From Pedosphaera sp. (GTDB lineage: Bacteria > Verrucomicrobiota > Verrucomicrobiia > Limisphaerales > Pedosphaeraceae), in NCBI GenBank assembly GCA_028293285.1, contig JAQGPC010000093.1, positions 1 to 35,205 of the forward strand: 35,205 bases of DNA. The letters run 5' to 3'. Within the stretch, counting starts at the first letter, position 1, and every line of letters begins with the position of its first letter. Below the pieces are notes generated by a model. It did not search any database, was not told the origin of the DNA, and saw only the letters and a program-made list of their open reading frames with translations. The translations under genes were made by a program, and so were the position numbers. This document shows, in pieces, positions 6,837 through 14,291 of this stretch.

Positions 6837-7634
6837 ATGTCGAAACAGATGAGCGTGCCCGTTGCGTTGACTATTGCCGGATCGGATAGCGGCGGTGGAG
6901 CGGGCATTCAGGCGGATTTGAAAACTTTTGCCGCGCTGGGGGTGCATGGCACGAGTGCAATAACCTGCATCACGGCGCAAAATCCGAAAAAAGTCATCAG
7001 CATCGAACCTTGTTCCCCATCTATCGTTCGGCAACAAGTGGAAGCGGTGTTTACCGAATTGCGCCCGGCAGCGGTAAAGACTGGAATGCTTTACTCGGAA
7101 GAAATAATTCGAACGGTTGCTAAATTTATTTCCGCCAGGCAAGTCCCCGCATTGATTGTAGATCCGGTAATGATCTCAACGAGTGGGGCGCAACTGCTGA
7201 AGGATAGTGCCATCCAGGCACTGAAGAATAAGCTCCTGCCGCTTGCCACACTGGTCACGCCAAACTTGGATGAGGCAGAAGTGCTTATAGGACGCAAGTT
7301 AAGTTCGGTTGAAGATTTACGGTTGGCGGCGCGGAAAATCTATTCACAATTTGGATGCGCTGCGTTGGTTAAAGGCGGACATCTCAAAGGTACAAGGGAC
7401 GCAGCGGACATTTTTTATGATGGCAAGGAGGAGTTGCTGTTGACGGCCCCATTCGTCAGAGGAATCCATACCCACGGAACCGGTTGCACCTATTCGGCGG
7501 CGATTGTCGGTTACCTTGCCTCGGGATATGACCTGATCGCGGCAGTCTTACACGCCAAGGAATTCATCACGCAAGCCATTGCCCAGAGTCAGAAAGTGGG
7601 GGCTCATTCGGCCTTAAACAGTTTCTGGAAGTAA
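6837..7634 (+). CDS. thiD: HMP/HMP-phosphate kinase, thiamine synthesis
   Basis: This kinase should phosphorylate hydroxymethylpyrimidine and its monophosphate to the diphosphate used by thiamine phosphate synthase. The 265 residues fit ThiD. Landmarks are AGSDSGGGAGIQADLKT (14-30) for the pyrimidine site, KTGML (81-85), DPVM (109-112), TPNLDEAEVL (141-150) and HGTGCTYSAA (213-222), whose Cys217 in the GTGC loop is the usual anion-hole residue. An alternative ATG at 6849 would remove four residues. A strong promoter lies immediately upstream, so translation may begin at or near the first base of the mRNA. No other thiamine gene is nearby. Confidence 0.93.
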   Translation: MSKQMSVPVALTIAGSDSGGGAGIQADLKTFAALGVHGTSAITCITAQNPKKVISIEPCSPSIVRQQVEAVFTELRPAAVKTGMLYSEEIIRTVAKFISARQVPALIVDPVMISTSGAQLLKDSAIQALKNKLLPLATLVTPNLDEAEVLIGRKLSSVEDLRLAARKIYSQFGCAALVKGGHLKGTRDAADIFYDGKEELLLTAPFVRGIHTHGTGCTYSAAIVGYLASGYDLIAAVLHAKEFITQAIAQSQKVGAHSALNSFWK

Positions 7635-7683
7635 TACAAACTTCACCCCATATCGACTCTCCCCTATTTCCGTAACGTTTTAG

Positions 7684-7720
7684 CCAGCAAAGCGTCTAAA
7701 TAGATTGAGACGCAAGCTGG
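7684..7720. terminator. Two-part stem-loop after thiD
   Basis: CCAGC (7684-7688) pairs with GCTGG (7716-7720) and GCGTCT (7692-7697) with AGACGC (7708-7713), separated by small A-rich internal loops. TATTAATTGA follows. It may end thiD transcription or sit in the leader of the lipoprotein gene at 7765. A small palindrome, AATTGA/TCAATT (about 7726-7741), lies just after. Confidence 0.45.
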
Positions 7721-7764
7721 TATTAATTGAATAAATCAATTCGTTAAGCACGTCTTAAGGATAT

Positions 7765-8133
7765 ATGAATAAACTATCATTACTAAAACCGGTTTTGCTG
7801 GTGAGCGCGACCTCCCTGTTCTTTGTGGGTTGCGTCACTCACGAAGTCAGATATGTGGATCGTCCTGTGGCAGTCGCACAACCTGCCCCTGCCGCCCCAG
7901 GCTCGGAAGTCATAGTATCCGGGCCACCTCCGGCACCCATACAGGAGACAGTCACCGTCGCGCCTGACCCGACTTACGTATGGATTGGTGGCGCATGGGT
8001 ATGGGGACCTAGAGGTTGGGTCTGGGGCCCGGGACATTGGGGACCACGGCCGCATCGTGGAGCCGTCTGGGTTGGGCCACGATATGTTTATCGCGGTGGA
8101 CACCATGTTTATGTCCGGGGCGGGTGGCGGTAA
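7765..8133 (+). CDS. Small Trp/Gly-rich lipoprotein
   Basis: The 122-residue product has an N-terminal hydrophobic signal ending in FFVGC, so Cys23 is a likely lipidation site and the protein probably sits in the envelope. A Pro/Ala-rich linker (about 35-65) leads to a C-terminal region with repeated Tyr/Trp-Gly motifs (YVWIGGAWVWG, GWVWGPGHWG), like YXWGXW-repeat proteins found in many Gram-negative genomes. TAAGGA (7755-7760) just upstream is a good ribosome-binding site. Function unknown. It is a single gene followed by a strong terminator. Confidence 0.8.
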   Translation: MNKLSLLKPVLLVSATSLFFVGCVTHEVRYVDRPVAVAQPAPAAPGSEVIVSGPPPAPIQETVTVAPDPTYVWIGGAWVWGPRGWVWGPGHWGPRPHRGAVWVGPRYVYRGGHHVYVRGGWR

Positions 8134-8170
8134 TCTGCGTTCGGTGAACTAAACCGGTCTTGAAAATCAA

Positions 8171-8209
8171 AAGCCGGCTTCTGCATTCGTTATAAGCAGA
8201 AGCCGGCTT
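8171..8209. terminator. Strong bidirectional terminator
   Basis: A perfect 14-bp stem (8171-8184 with 8196-8209) encloses an 11-base loop. It lies between the stop codons of two convergent genes (lipoprotein, plus; cytochrome-LRR protein, minus) and is flanked by A/T-rich sequence, so it can serve both. Confidence 0.85.
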
Positions 8210-8226
8210 GAATATTTACGCGTTGG

Positions 8227-9231
8227 CTACTTCTTGGCTTCCTTTTTAGCCTCTTTCTTATCGTCCTTCTTTTCTTCCTTTTTCTCTTCTTTCTTGGACG
8301 CTGGATCATTTTCCCAACCACGATAAATCTGAACCTTGGGCAGGGCTTTCTGCAAGTCGGTCACGCCTTGGTCGGTGACCTTGGTTTGCCACACATAAAG
8401 GTGTTTAAGATTGCTCAGCCCCTTCAGTTGTTCCAAGCCTTTATCGGTGACGGGCGTATCAAACAAGTTCAGGTAGGCGAGGTGCGAAAGATTTTTCAAA
8501 TTGGCCAAACCTGCATCGCTGATCTTGGTATGTTCCAGATGTAATGTCACTAGATTGGTCAAGCCGCCAACATTTTGCAGTCCGGCATCCGTGACCCGCG
8601 TTCCGGCGAGGTTAAGATCAACCAACGTCAACACATCTTTCAAAGGCGTCAGAGTGCCATCGGTGATATTGGTTCCCTGGGTATGGAAATTCGCCTCGCG
8701 CCAATTCATGTTCATGGCAATTGGCCGGACAGGCACACCGGACGATTCAAGCTTGGTCACCGCGCCCGCTTCGGCCGACGTGGGTTTGATTTCCTTTAAA
8801 TTAGCAAAGCCTGTTTCCGGTGTTGATTCTGATTTCGCAGCAGGCGTTTCTACAGCCTTAGCAACAGCTTGTTCGGGCCACACTGCTCCCTGATTAATCC
8901 AATCTTTAATTAAATCTGTTTGAGCCTTGGTCAACAGATCTCCTTTGCTTGGCATGATATCGTCGCTGCCCGGTGGCAACGTGATGCGGCGGTAGAGATC
9001 GCTCTTGTCCGCCTGCCCGACGACGATGGCCGGCCCGTCTTTGCCACCTTTCATTGCGGCTGCCTTGGAATCGAGGCGCAGGTCACCCTTTTGCTTTTCG
9101 GGACCATGGCATTTGATACAGGATTGCTCGAAAATGGGCTGAATGTCCTTGGCAAAATCCACCTTGGTTTCAGCCTGGATTTGCCAGCTTCCGAAAGCCA
9201 TTGCGGCAACAATAAAGAAAGTCTTTTTCAT
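8227..9231 (-). CDS. Cytochrome c domain fused to leucine-rich repeats
   Basis: The ATG at 9231 begins a signal peptide (MKKTFFIVAAMAFGSWQIQA), giving 334 residues; the frame extends upstream without a better start. The mature N-terminus is a planctomycete/verrucomicrobial-type c cytochrome: CIKCH (Cys38, Cys41, His42) for haem attachment, GDLRLDS, and Met93 in DIMPSKG as likely sixth ligand, ending with LIKDWINQGAVWP. A linker leads to about four leucine-rich repeats (about 198-305; LVDLNLAGTRVTDAGL, LVTLHLEHTKISDAGL and so on). The tail (311-334) is almost only Lys, Glu, Asp and Ala. Such domains often sit in large surface or periplasmic proteins of this phylum; here an electron carrier seems tied to a protein-binding module. 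Partner unknown. Confidence 0.88.
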   Translation of the reverse strand: MKKTFFIVAAMAFGSWQIQAETKVDFAKDIQPIFEQSCIKCHGPEKQKGDLRLDSKAAAMKGGKDGPAIVVGQADKSDLYRRITLPPGSDDIMPSKGDLLTKAQTDLIKDWINQGAVWPEQAVAKAVETPAAKSESTPETGFANLKEIKPTSAEAGAVTKLESSGVPVRPIAMNMNWREANFHTQGTNITDGTLTPLKDVLTLVDLNLAGTRVTDAGLQNVGGLTNLVTLHLEHTKISDAGLANLKNLSHLAYLNLFDTPVTDKGLEQLKGLSNLKHLYVWQTKVTDQGVTDLQKALPKVQIYRGWENDPASKKEEKKEEKKDDKKEAKKEAKK

Positions 9232-9403
9232 AACAGATATCGGGTCATTTGGTTCAACACCGGTGATTATTACAATAAGGCATTCAAAGTGCAACGCCGC
9301 GCTTCAGTCTGGGCTTAACTTCCGCTCGGCCATTAACTTCAGGGTCTGATGCAGGTAAATAAACTTGCCACCATTTAACGGTTTGTTATCGTTTAGTCCA
9401 ACA

Positions 9404-12076
9404 ATGAGACGTATCGCCAGGGTGATTTATTGCAGTTATTTTTTGCTGGTAATGATTTCTTACCCAGCACTAGCCAACCCACTTTCAACCAATTATTTCC
9501 GATTCCGAACGCCCCATGAGGCGAGTTACCGGATTGAGGTAACTACTCCCGCGCTTAGGGGAACTGATAACAAGGTCGAATGGTTGAAAGCTTGGCCGGA
9601 GGATGGTTCAACTAATTTCGTCCAGTTGGGCAATAGAGTGGTGCTCCAGCTTAAGTCAGGTGATGCGCTTAAAGCCCTGATTGCGGGACATTCGTTGCAA
9701 TTAGATCGCACCATCAATACAAACACTTTTATTTTGCAGGCTCCGGATGCTTATACGGCGGTTGAAGAAGCGCAACGACTCGCCGATTTGCCAGAAGTAA
9801 TTGCCTGCTATCCCGTGACCCAAGCCCCGGCTGATCTCAGCGGCCCTTATGCTCCCCGACCGAATGATCAATACATTCTCGTCCAATGGTACCTTGAGAA
9901 TCGCAACGGTGATGGCACGATGGCGGGTTTGAATTTAAATGCGCGCGCCGCCTGGCCTTATACGCGCGGTGAGGGAATAACTGTGGCCGTGGCCGACCAA
10001 GGAGTTCAATTAAGTCATCCTGACCTGGCAAAGAGTGTTGCAGGCGCGCCGCATTTTAACTTTACGGATGGAACCACGAATGGAAACCCGTTCGCACTTT
10101 CTTCTTCCTGGGCACACGCAACTGAAGTGGCAGGTTTGATTGCGGCTGAAGCGAACAATTCGATTGGCATGGCGGGCATGGCGCCCAACGCCCAATTGGC
10201 GAGCTGGGTCATTTTCACCCCGACCAATCAACTGCTGGCAACGGACGAACAGATGATGGATATGTATCAGTACCAATCGAATACTGTGAGCATTCAAAAT
10301 CACAGTTGGAACAGTCTGGGGGTAGTCCAGCACGGTCCCGGCCTGCTCGAACAAGTTGGAATTTCCAACGCCATTTCCCAAGGCAGGTCTGGTCGCGGTG
10401 TCATCATGGTTCGTTCTGCCGGGAACGGTCGGATGGATGGCGCTAATGCTGATGATGACGGGTATCCTTCTGATCCGCGCATCATAGCCGTGGGTGCAGT
10501 TCGTCAGGACGGCAGAGTCACCAGTTATAGTGAGCCGGGCGCATGTGTTCTCGTTGGCGCTCCCAGCGGGGATGTCGGTCTTAACGGGTTATTTACTACC
10601 GACCTCACCGGCACGGACGGAATCAACCAAATAAATTATGCCCCGCCAAATCAAACGCTTTCCGATTATGTTTACGATTCTCTCGGATTCACCGGCACCT
10701 CCGCTTCGGCACCGCAAATCGCCGGAGTCGCTACGCTGATATTGGGGGCCAATACCAATCTCACATACCGCGATGTGCAACAGATTCTTATCCTTTCTGC
10801 GCGGCACTTTGATTTTGCCGATCCCGACCTGACCACCAATGGCGCAGGTTTTCGTGTAAGTCATAACCTAGGTTTTGGCATACCCGATGCCGGAGCGGCA
10901 GTGAATCTGGCGCGCAACTGGTCGAATCGCCCGCCCCAAACGAGCGTGACTTTGACTGATACTAATCAAGCTGCAATTCCTGATGATGGATTGCGCCTCG
11001 TCCTTACAGGAACGAATATTCCTCTCAATTTAACTTCCGTTCATACATTACCCAGTGTGGGAGTACATGCCGATGTGCCTACGCTTAATGTGCCTTTGGT
11101 GGATGTGGGAACCGGAATCATTATTACCAACAACCTGACCAATAAGGCTGCCCTGATTGTTCGTGGCAACGTCAACTTTTCCTTCCTCATCACCCGAGCC
11201 GCCCAGGCCGGAGCCGCGTTTGCAGTGATCTATAATAATACCAATGGCACTGCCACTTGTGGCGGCGGAGATACGCTTTGTGCCATGGGAGCAACTGATT
11301 TTGCGCCGATACCCGCGGTATTTATCGGTCAAACGGATGGAAAAGGTTTGAGCGGTTTAAGTAAAACCAACGCCAGCGCATTGGCCCAGATCCAGCTTAA
11401 TTCCACTAATTATACATTCAACGTAACCAATACGCTGAGTTGCGAGCAAATTGGCGTGCGGCTCAAAACCGATCATCCTTTACGGGGTGATGTGCGTATT
11501 ACCCTGGTATCTCCACAGGGGACACGCAGCGTCCTTCAAACTTACAATAACGATGTCAGTGCCGGCCCCGTGGATTGGACTTATTATTCCACCCATCACT
11601 TCTTTGAAAGCAGTGCGGGCACCTGGACGCTTTACGTGAGTGATGAAGCAGCTGGCGCCAGTGGCAATGTATTGAGTGCAAGCCTGACCATTTACGGAGT
11701 TCCGATAACGGATAGCGACCACGACGGCTTGGATGATGCCTGGGAAATGGCACAGTTAGGAACGCTCGCTTACGGGCCAAAAGATGATCCTGACAAGGAT
11801 GGCTACAACAATGCGCAGGAACAAATCCTGGGGACAAACCCGCTCGCCATGAATGTGCCTTTCCAATTGGATCTTTCACGCTGGAACGCGAACACAGCGC
11901 GGTTAAGCTGGTCGGGCAGTCCCAACTATACTTACCAGATTTGGGGCGGAACCAATACGGCGGCATTGAATTTACTGACCAATTTACCGGGGCGCTTCCC
12001 GGAAACGGAATGGTTTGCTCCATCAAGCACTGTGTCGAACCAGTTCTATCGTGTTATCGGCGTGCAAAACCCTTGA
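9404..12076 (+). CDS. Secreted S8 subtilase with PA and P domains
   Basis: The ATG at 9404 starts a signal peptide (about 1-24); the product has 890 residues. A propeptide-like region (about 25-150) precedes the subtilisin domain, where the triad is Asp198 (AVADQGV), His238 (HATEVAG) and Ser433 (GTSASAPQ), with oxyanion Asn341 in SAGNG. His238 is followed by Ala where most members have Gly. An inserted PA-like segment (about 560-660) and a P/Homo-B domain (about 670-768; LRGDVRITLVSPQGT, GTWTLYVSD) follow, as in kexin-like convertases. Asp-rich DSDHDGLDD (770-778) and DPDKDGYNN resemble calcium-binding type-3 repeats. The C-terminal beta-rich stretch is of a kind common in secreted verrucomicrobial proteins. 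Probably a secreted or surface protein-degrading enzyme. Confidence 0.9.
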   Translation: MRRIARVIYCSYFLLVMISYPALANPLSTNYFRFRTPHEASYRIEVTTPALRGTDNKVEWLKAWPEDGSTNFVQLGNRVVLQLKSGDALKALIAGHSLQLDRTINTNTFILQAPDAYTAVEEAQRLADLPEVIACYPVTQAPADLSGPYAPRPNDQYILVQWYLENRNGDGTMAGLNLNARAAWPYTRGEGITVAVADQGVQLSHPDLAKSVAGAPHFNFTDGTTNGNPFALSSSWAHATEVAGLIAAEANNSIGMAGMAPNAQLASWVIFTPTNQLLATDEQMMDMYQYQSNTVSIQNHSWNSLGVVQHGPGLLEQVGISNAISQGRSGRGVIMVRSAGNGRMDGANADDDGYPSDPRIIAVGAVRQDGRVTSYSEPGACVLVGAPSGDVGLNGLFTTDLTGTDGINQINYAPPNQTLSDYVYDSLGFTGTSASAPQIAGVATLILGANTNLTYRDVQQILILSARHFDFADPDLTTNGAGFRVSHNLGFGIPDAGAAVNLARNWSNRPPQTSVTLTDTNQAAIPDDGLRLVLTGTNIPLNLTSVHTLPSVGVHADVPTLNVPLVDVGTGIIITNNLTNKAALIVRGNVNFSFLITRAAQAGAAFAVIYNNTNGTATCGGGDTLCAMGATDFAPIPAVFIGQTDGKGLSGLSKTNASALAQIQLNSTNYTFNVTNTLSCEQIGVRLKTDHPLRGDVRITLVSPQGTRSVLQTYNNDVSAGPVDWTYYSTHHFFESSAGTWTLYVSDEAAGASGNVLSASLTIYGVPITDSDHDGLDDAWEMAQLGTLAYGPKDDPDKDGYNNAQEQILGTNPLAMNVPFQLDLSRWNANTARLSWSGSPNYTYQIWGGTNTAALNLLTNLPGRFPETEWFAPSSTVSNQFYRVIGVQNP

Positions 12077-12119
12077 TTAAGGGCTATTGAATCGAGCGGA
12101 CACAGTCTTTCATAATTTT

Positions 12120-12150
12120 TTGAATGCTTTTTTCGACTTTAGCGTATAAT
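12120..12150 (+). promoter_or_regulatory. Probable promoter of the metal-efflux operon
   Basis: A perfect TATAAT (12145-12150) has a TTGAAT (12120-12125) upstream at a rather long 19-base spacing. The predicted start near 12157 gives a 21-base leader to the ATG at 12178. No obvious CueR- or CsoR-type operator was recognised by eye. Confidence 0.5.
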
Positions 12151-12177
12151 ATGTGAGTGTTCGAAAGACGATTTTAT

Positions 12178-12492
12178 ATGAAATCATTTAAACTGTTCAT
12201 CCTGATGACGCTACTTACCGGCTTGCTTGCAGCCCCCTTCCGCGCTTCTGCCGAAGACGCCAAGAAGAGTGATAAGTATCCGCTCAAGACATGTGTGGTT
12301 TCCGATGAGAAACTCGGCGGCGATATGGGTGAACCCTATGTGTTTACCTACAAGGACAAAAAGATTAAGGATGATTCAGGCCGTGAAGTGAGACTTTGTT
12401 GCAAGTCGTGCCTAAAGGATTTCAACAAGGAACCGGCCAAATACATCAAGAAAATCGATGAGGCGGAAAAGGCCGCCAAGGCCAAGAAGTAA
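12178..12492 (+). CDS. Small exported Cys-rich, likely metal-binding protein
   Basis: The ATG at 12178 gives 104 residues starting with a signal peptide (MKSFKLFILMTLLTGLLAAP...). The mature part has a Cys in LKTCVVSDEKLGG and a second group in RLCCKSCLKDFNKEPAKYI, then a Lys-rich tail. This spacing resembles YHS/TRASH-like metal-binding motifs, and similar small proteins often precede heavy-metal RND operons in this phylum. A periplasmic copper or silver chaperone is a reasonable inference, not shown. It is first in the operon, just after a promoter, and 12 bases before the next gene. Confidence 0.75.
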   Translation: MKSFKLFILMTLLTGLLAAPFRASAEDAKKSDKYPLKTCVVSDEKLGGDMGEPYVFTYKDKKIKDDSGREVRLCCKSCLKDFNKEPAKYIKKIDEAEKAAKAKK

Positions 12493-12504
12493 GGTAATGA
12501 CGTT

Positions 12505-12837
12505 ATGAAAATCGCTTTAATCATCGTCTTCAGCTTGCTGATGGCAGTGACCCAAAGTGTTTTCACCGCTCAAAGCTTTTCCACACAATCAGCAACCTGT
12601 GCGTGCGTTTGTGAAAAATCCTGCTGCATTCGCAATGCCGCCCCAGCCTCGCAACCCGCTGCTCCCGCACGGCCGGTTTCCCAGAACTTCCAATCACAAT
12701 TATTCCTGGCAGTGTTGGCCCATATCAATTTGCTGGCCCCAGCTACGCCGACAGCATATTGCACTGCATTCTCCGCTTCGTCTTTATCAGCGACTGCGAT
12801 CCCGCTCTACCAGCGGAACTGCAGTTATCTGATCTGA
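12505..12837 (+). CDS. Small exported protein with a Cys cluster
   Basis: The 110-residue product is not recognised. It begins with a signal-like hydrophobic stretch (about 1-22), then a tight cluster CACVCEKSCCI (about 32-42) with five cysteines, a Pro/Ala linker, and a hydrophobic segment (about 65-80). The cluster could bind a soft metal such as Cu(I), and the position between a putative metal-binding protein and cusC supports this, but the composition is low in complexity. The start at 12505 is 12 bases after the preceding stop. Confidence 0.6.
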   Translation: MKIALIIVFSLLMAVTQSVFTAQSFSTQSATCACVCEKSCCIRNAAPASQPAAPARPVSQNFQSQLFLAVLAHINLLAPATPTAYCTAFSASSLSATAIPLYQRNCSYLI

Positions 12838-12851
12838 TTCGACTTCCACGC

Positions 12852-12896
12852 ACGTAGTGTGCCTTGATACGGCGAACTACGTACTCCGCAGGCACA
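12852..12896 (+). promoter_or_regulatory. Competing hairpins before cusC
   Basis: ACGTAGT (12852-12858) can pair with ACTACGT (12876-12882), while the neighbouring TGTGCC (12858-12863) can pair with GGCACA (12891-12896). The second pairing spans the 3' arm of the first, so the two are likely exclusive. They lie in the 125-base gap between the small Cys protein and cusC, and could tune readthrough or translation. Confidence 0.35.
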
Positions 12897-12962
12897 TCCG
12901 TGCTTGTTTACCCGTTATTTCAGTCAGTCTGAAAATGTCCTCAACCGTCGTGGAAGGAATCT

Positions 12963-14291
12963 ATGAAATTTCAAATCTATTTGGCTTTTGCATGCTTTAC
13001 GTTGAGTTCTTTGGCCGAGCAGGTGCAGGAGAGTGCCAATGCATCGGTAACGAACGCCCCCAAAACTGTTCTGTCTATCGATCAAGTTATCAGCGAAGTG
13101 CTCAGCAATAATCAATCGCTGAAAGCGGCTCGGGCGAATTGGGAAGGGATGAAAGAACGTATTCCCCAAGCGCGCGCATGGGAAGATCCGCGTGTGGGCT
13201 TGGATGCAACCGCCGGACGCTTTGTCAGCGTGCCGCCCAATTCGTTTACCGATTACAGATATACGGCCGAGCAAACGATTCCACTTTCCGGTAGAAACCG
13301 GCTGCAGGCGAAGGTAGCTGAATCCGATGCCGCATCCTCGTTTTTGCAGCTACATCGGCGCGAGTTAGACCTTACCGCCCGCGCTCACATGGCTTATTAC
13401 CGACTGGCCAATGCTTATGAACAATTGGCCCTGAATCGTAAGAACACCAGCCTTTTGAAGCAGTATGCCGATATCAGTCGGGCTAAGTATGAAGTTGGAA
13501 CCAAACCACAATCGGATGTACTGACCGCTGAAACCGAGTTGGGCAAACAGGAGGAGAGTCGCTTTGACCTTGAGCGCCAAGTTTCCGAGGCAGAGACGGA
13601 ACTCAACGTGCTTATGAACCGGCCGGCTCATACTCCCCTGCCCCAACCTGTCACGATGATGTTCGCCCCTTTAAGTATATCCACTGACAATATTGACCAT
13701 CTGGCTTTGGCTCATCGTCCGGAGCTGCAGATGGCCCGGAAGAAAATCGAAGCGGCCCGGTCGCAGGTGGAAATTGCGAAGAAGGGATGGATTCCAGAGC
13801 CGAGGCTGCGCGTTGAGGCGAGTCAATATAACGAAGCTTCGCAAGCCATCAGCGAGGTGGCGGCAGGAATCTCTTTTAACCTGCCATGGTTTAATCGAAA
13901 AAAGTATTCCGCAGCCATTCGTGAGAATAAAAATTTGTTGGAAAGTTCCGAATATGAAATGGCAGCGCTTCGCACGGAAACGCTCGGACTGGTGCGTAAT
14001 CATTTGAAACGAGTGGAGACTTTTCACCACCATACCGAACTGTTCCACGATAAGATTATCCCGCTTGCAACACAGACAGTCACTGCCACCCGGTTGAGCT
14101 ATGAAACCGACAAGGCCACCTTCTTGAATTTAATTGAGGCACAGCGAACTTTGCAGGACGCGGAGTCAATGTACTGGAATCACCTGGCCGATTACTTATC
14201 TGCCCTGGCTGAACTGGAAGCCATAGTGGGAGCAGATCCTAAAGTTTCAACAGACCAAACCATTCACTCAAAGGAGGTTCACCATGAATAA
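12963..14291 (+). CDS. cusC: TolC-type outer-membrane efflux channel (CusC-like)
   Basis: At 442 residues with a signal peptide (about 1-18), this is an outer-membrane factor that should join the RND pump and adaptor into one channel across the envelope. The two tandem outer-membrane efflux repeats are visible: VISEVLSNNQSLKAARANWE (about 43-62) opens the first and IDHLALAHRPELQMARKKIE the second, each with long heptad-rich helices. A good ribosome-binding site, GGAAGGA (12952-12958), precedes the ATG. The last eight bases overlap the adaptor gene. The metal assignment comes from the neighbours, since channels of this family are not metal-specific. Confidence 0.9.
   Translation: MKFQIYLAFACFTLSSLAEQVQESANASVTNAPKTVLSIDQVISEVLSNNQSLKAARANWEGMKERIPQARAWEDPRVGLDATAGRFVSVPPNSFTDYRYTAEQTIPLSGRNRLQAKVAESDAASSFLQLHRRELDLTARAHMAYYRLANAYEQLALNRKNTSLLKQYADISRAKYEVGTKPQSDVLTAETELGKQEESRFDLERQVSEAETELNVLMNRPAHTPLPQPVTMMFAPLSISTDNIDHLALAHRPELQMARKKIEAARSQVEIAKKGWIPEPRLRVEASQYNEASQAISEVAAGISFNLPWFNRKKYSAAIRENKNLLESSEYEMAALRTETLGLVRNHLKRVETFHHHTELFHDKIIPLATQTVTATRLSYETDKATFLNLIEAQRTLQDAESMYWNHLADYLSALAELEAIVGADPKVSTDQTIHSKEVHHE
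14271..14277 (+). promoter_or_regulatory. Near-perfect ribosome-binding site of cusB
   Basis: AAGGAGG, followed by TTCACC and the ATG at 14284, lies inside the end of cusC. Few other genes in this window have such a strong site, so the adaptor may be translated efficiently and independently of cusC. Confidence 0.8.

Noticed and set aside
7684..7764. A riboswitch before the lipoprotein gene
   Set aside because: Only a two-part stem and a small palindrome are seen; no known aptamer core could be recognised.
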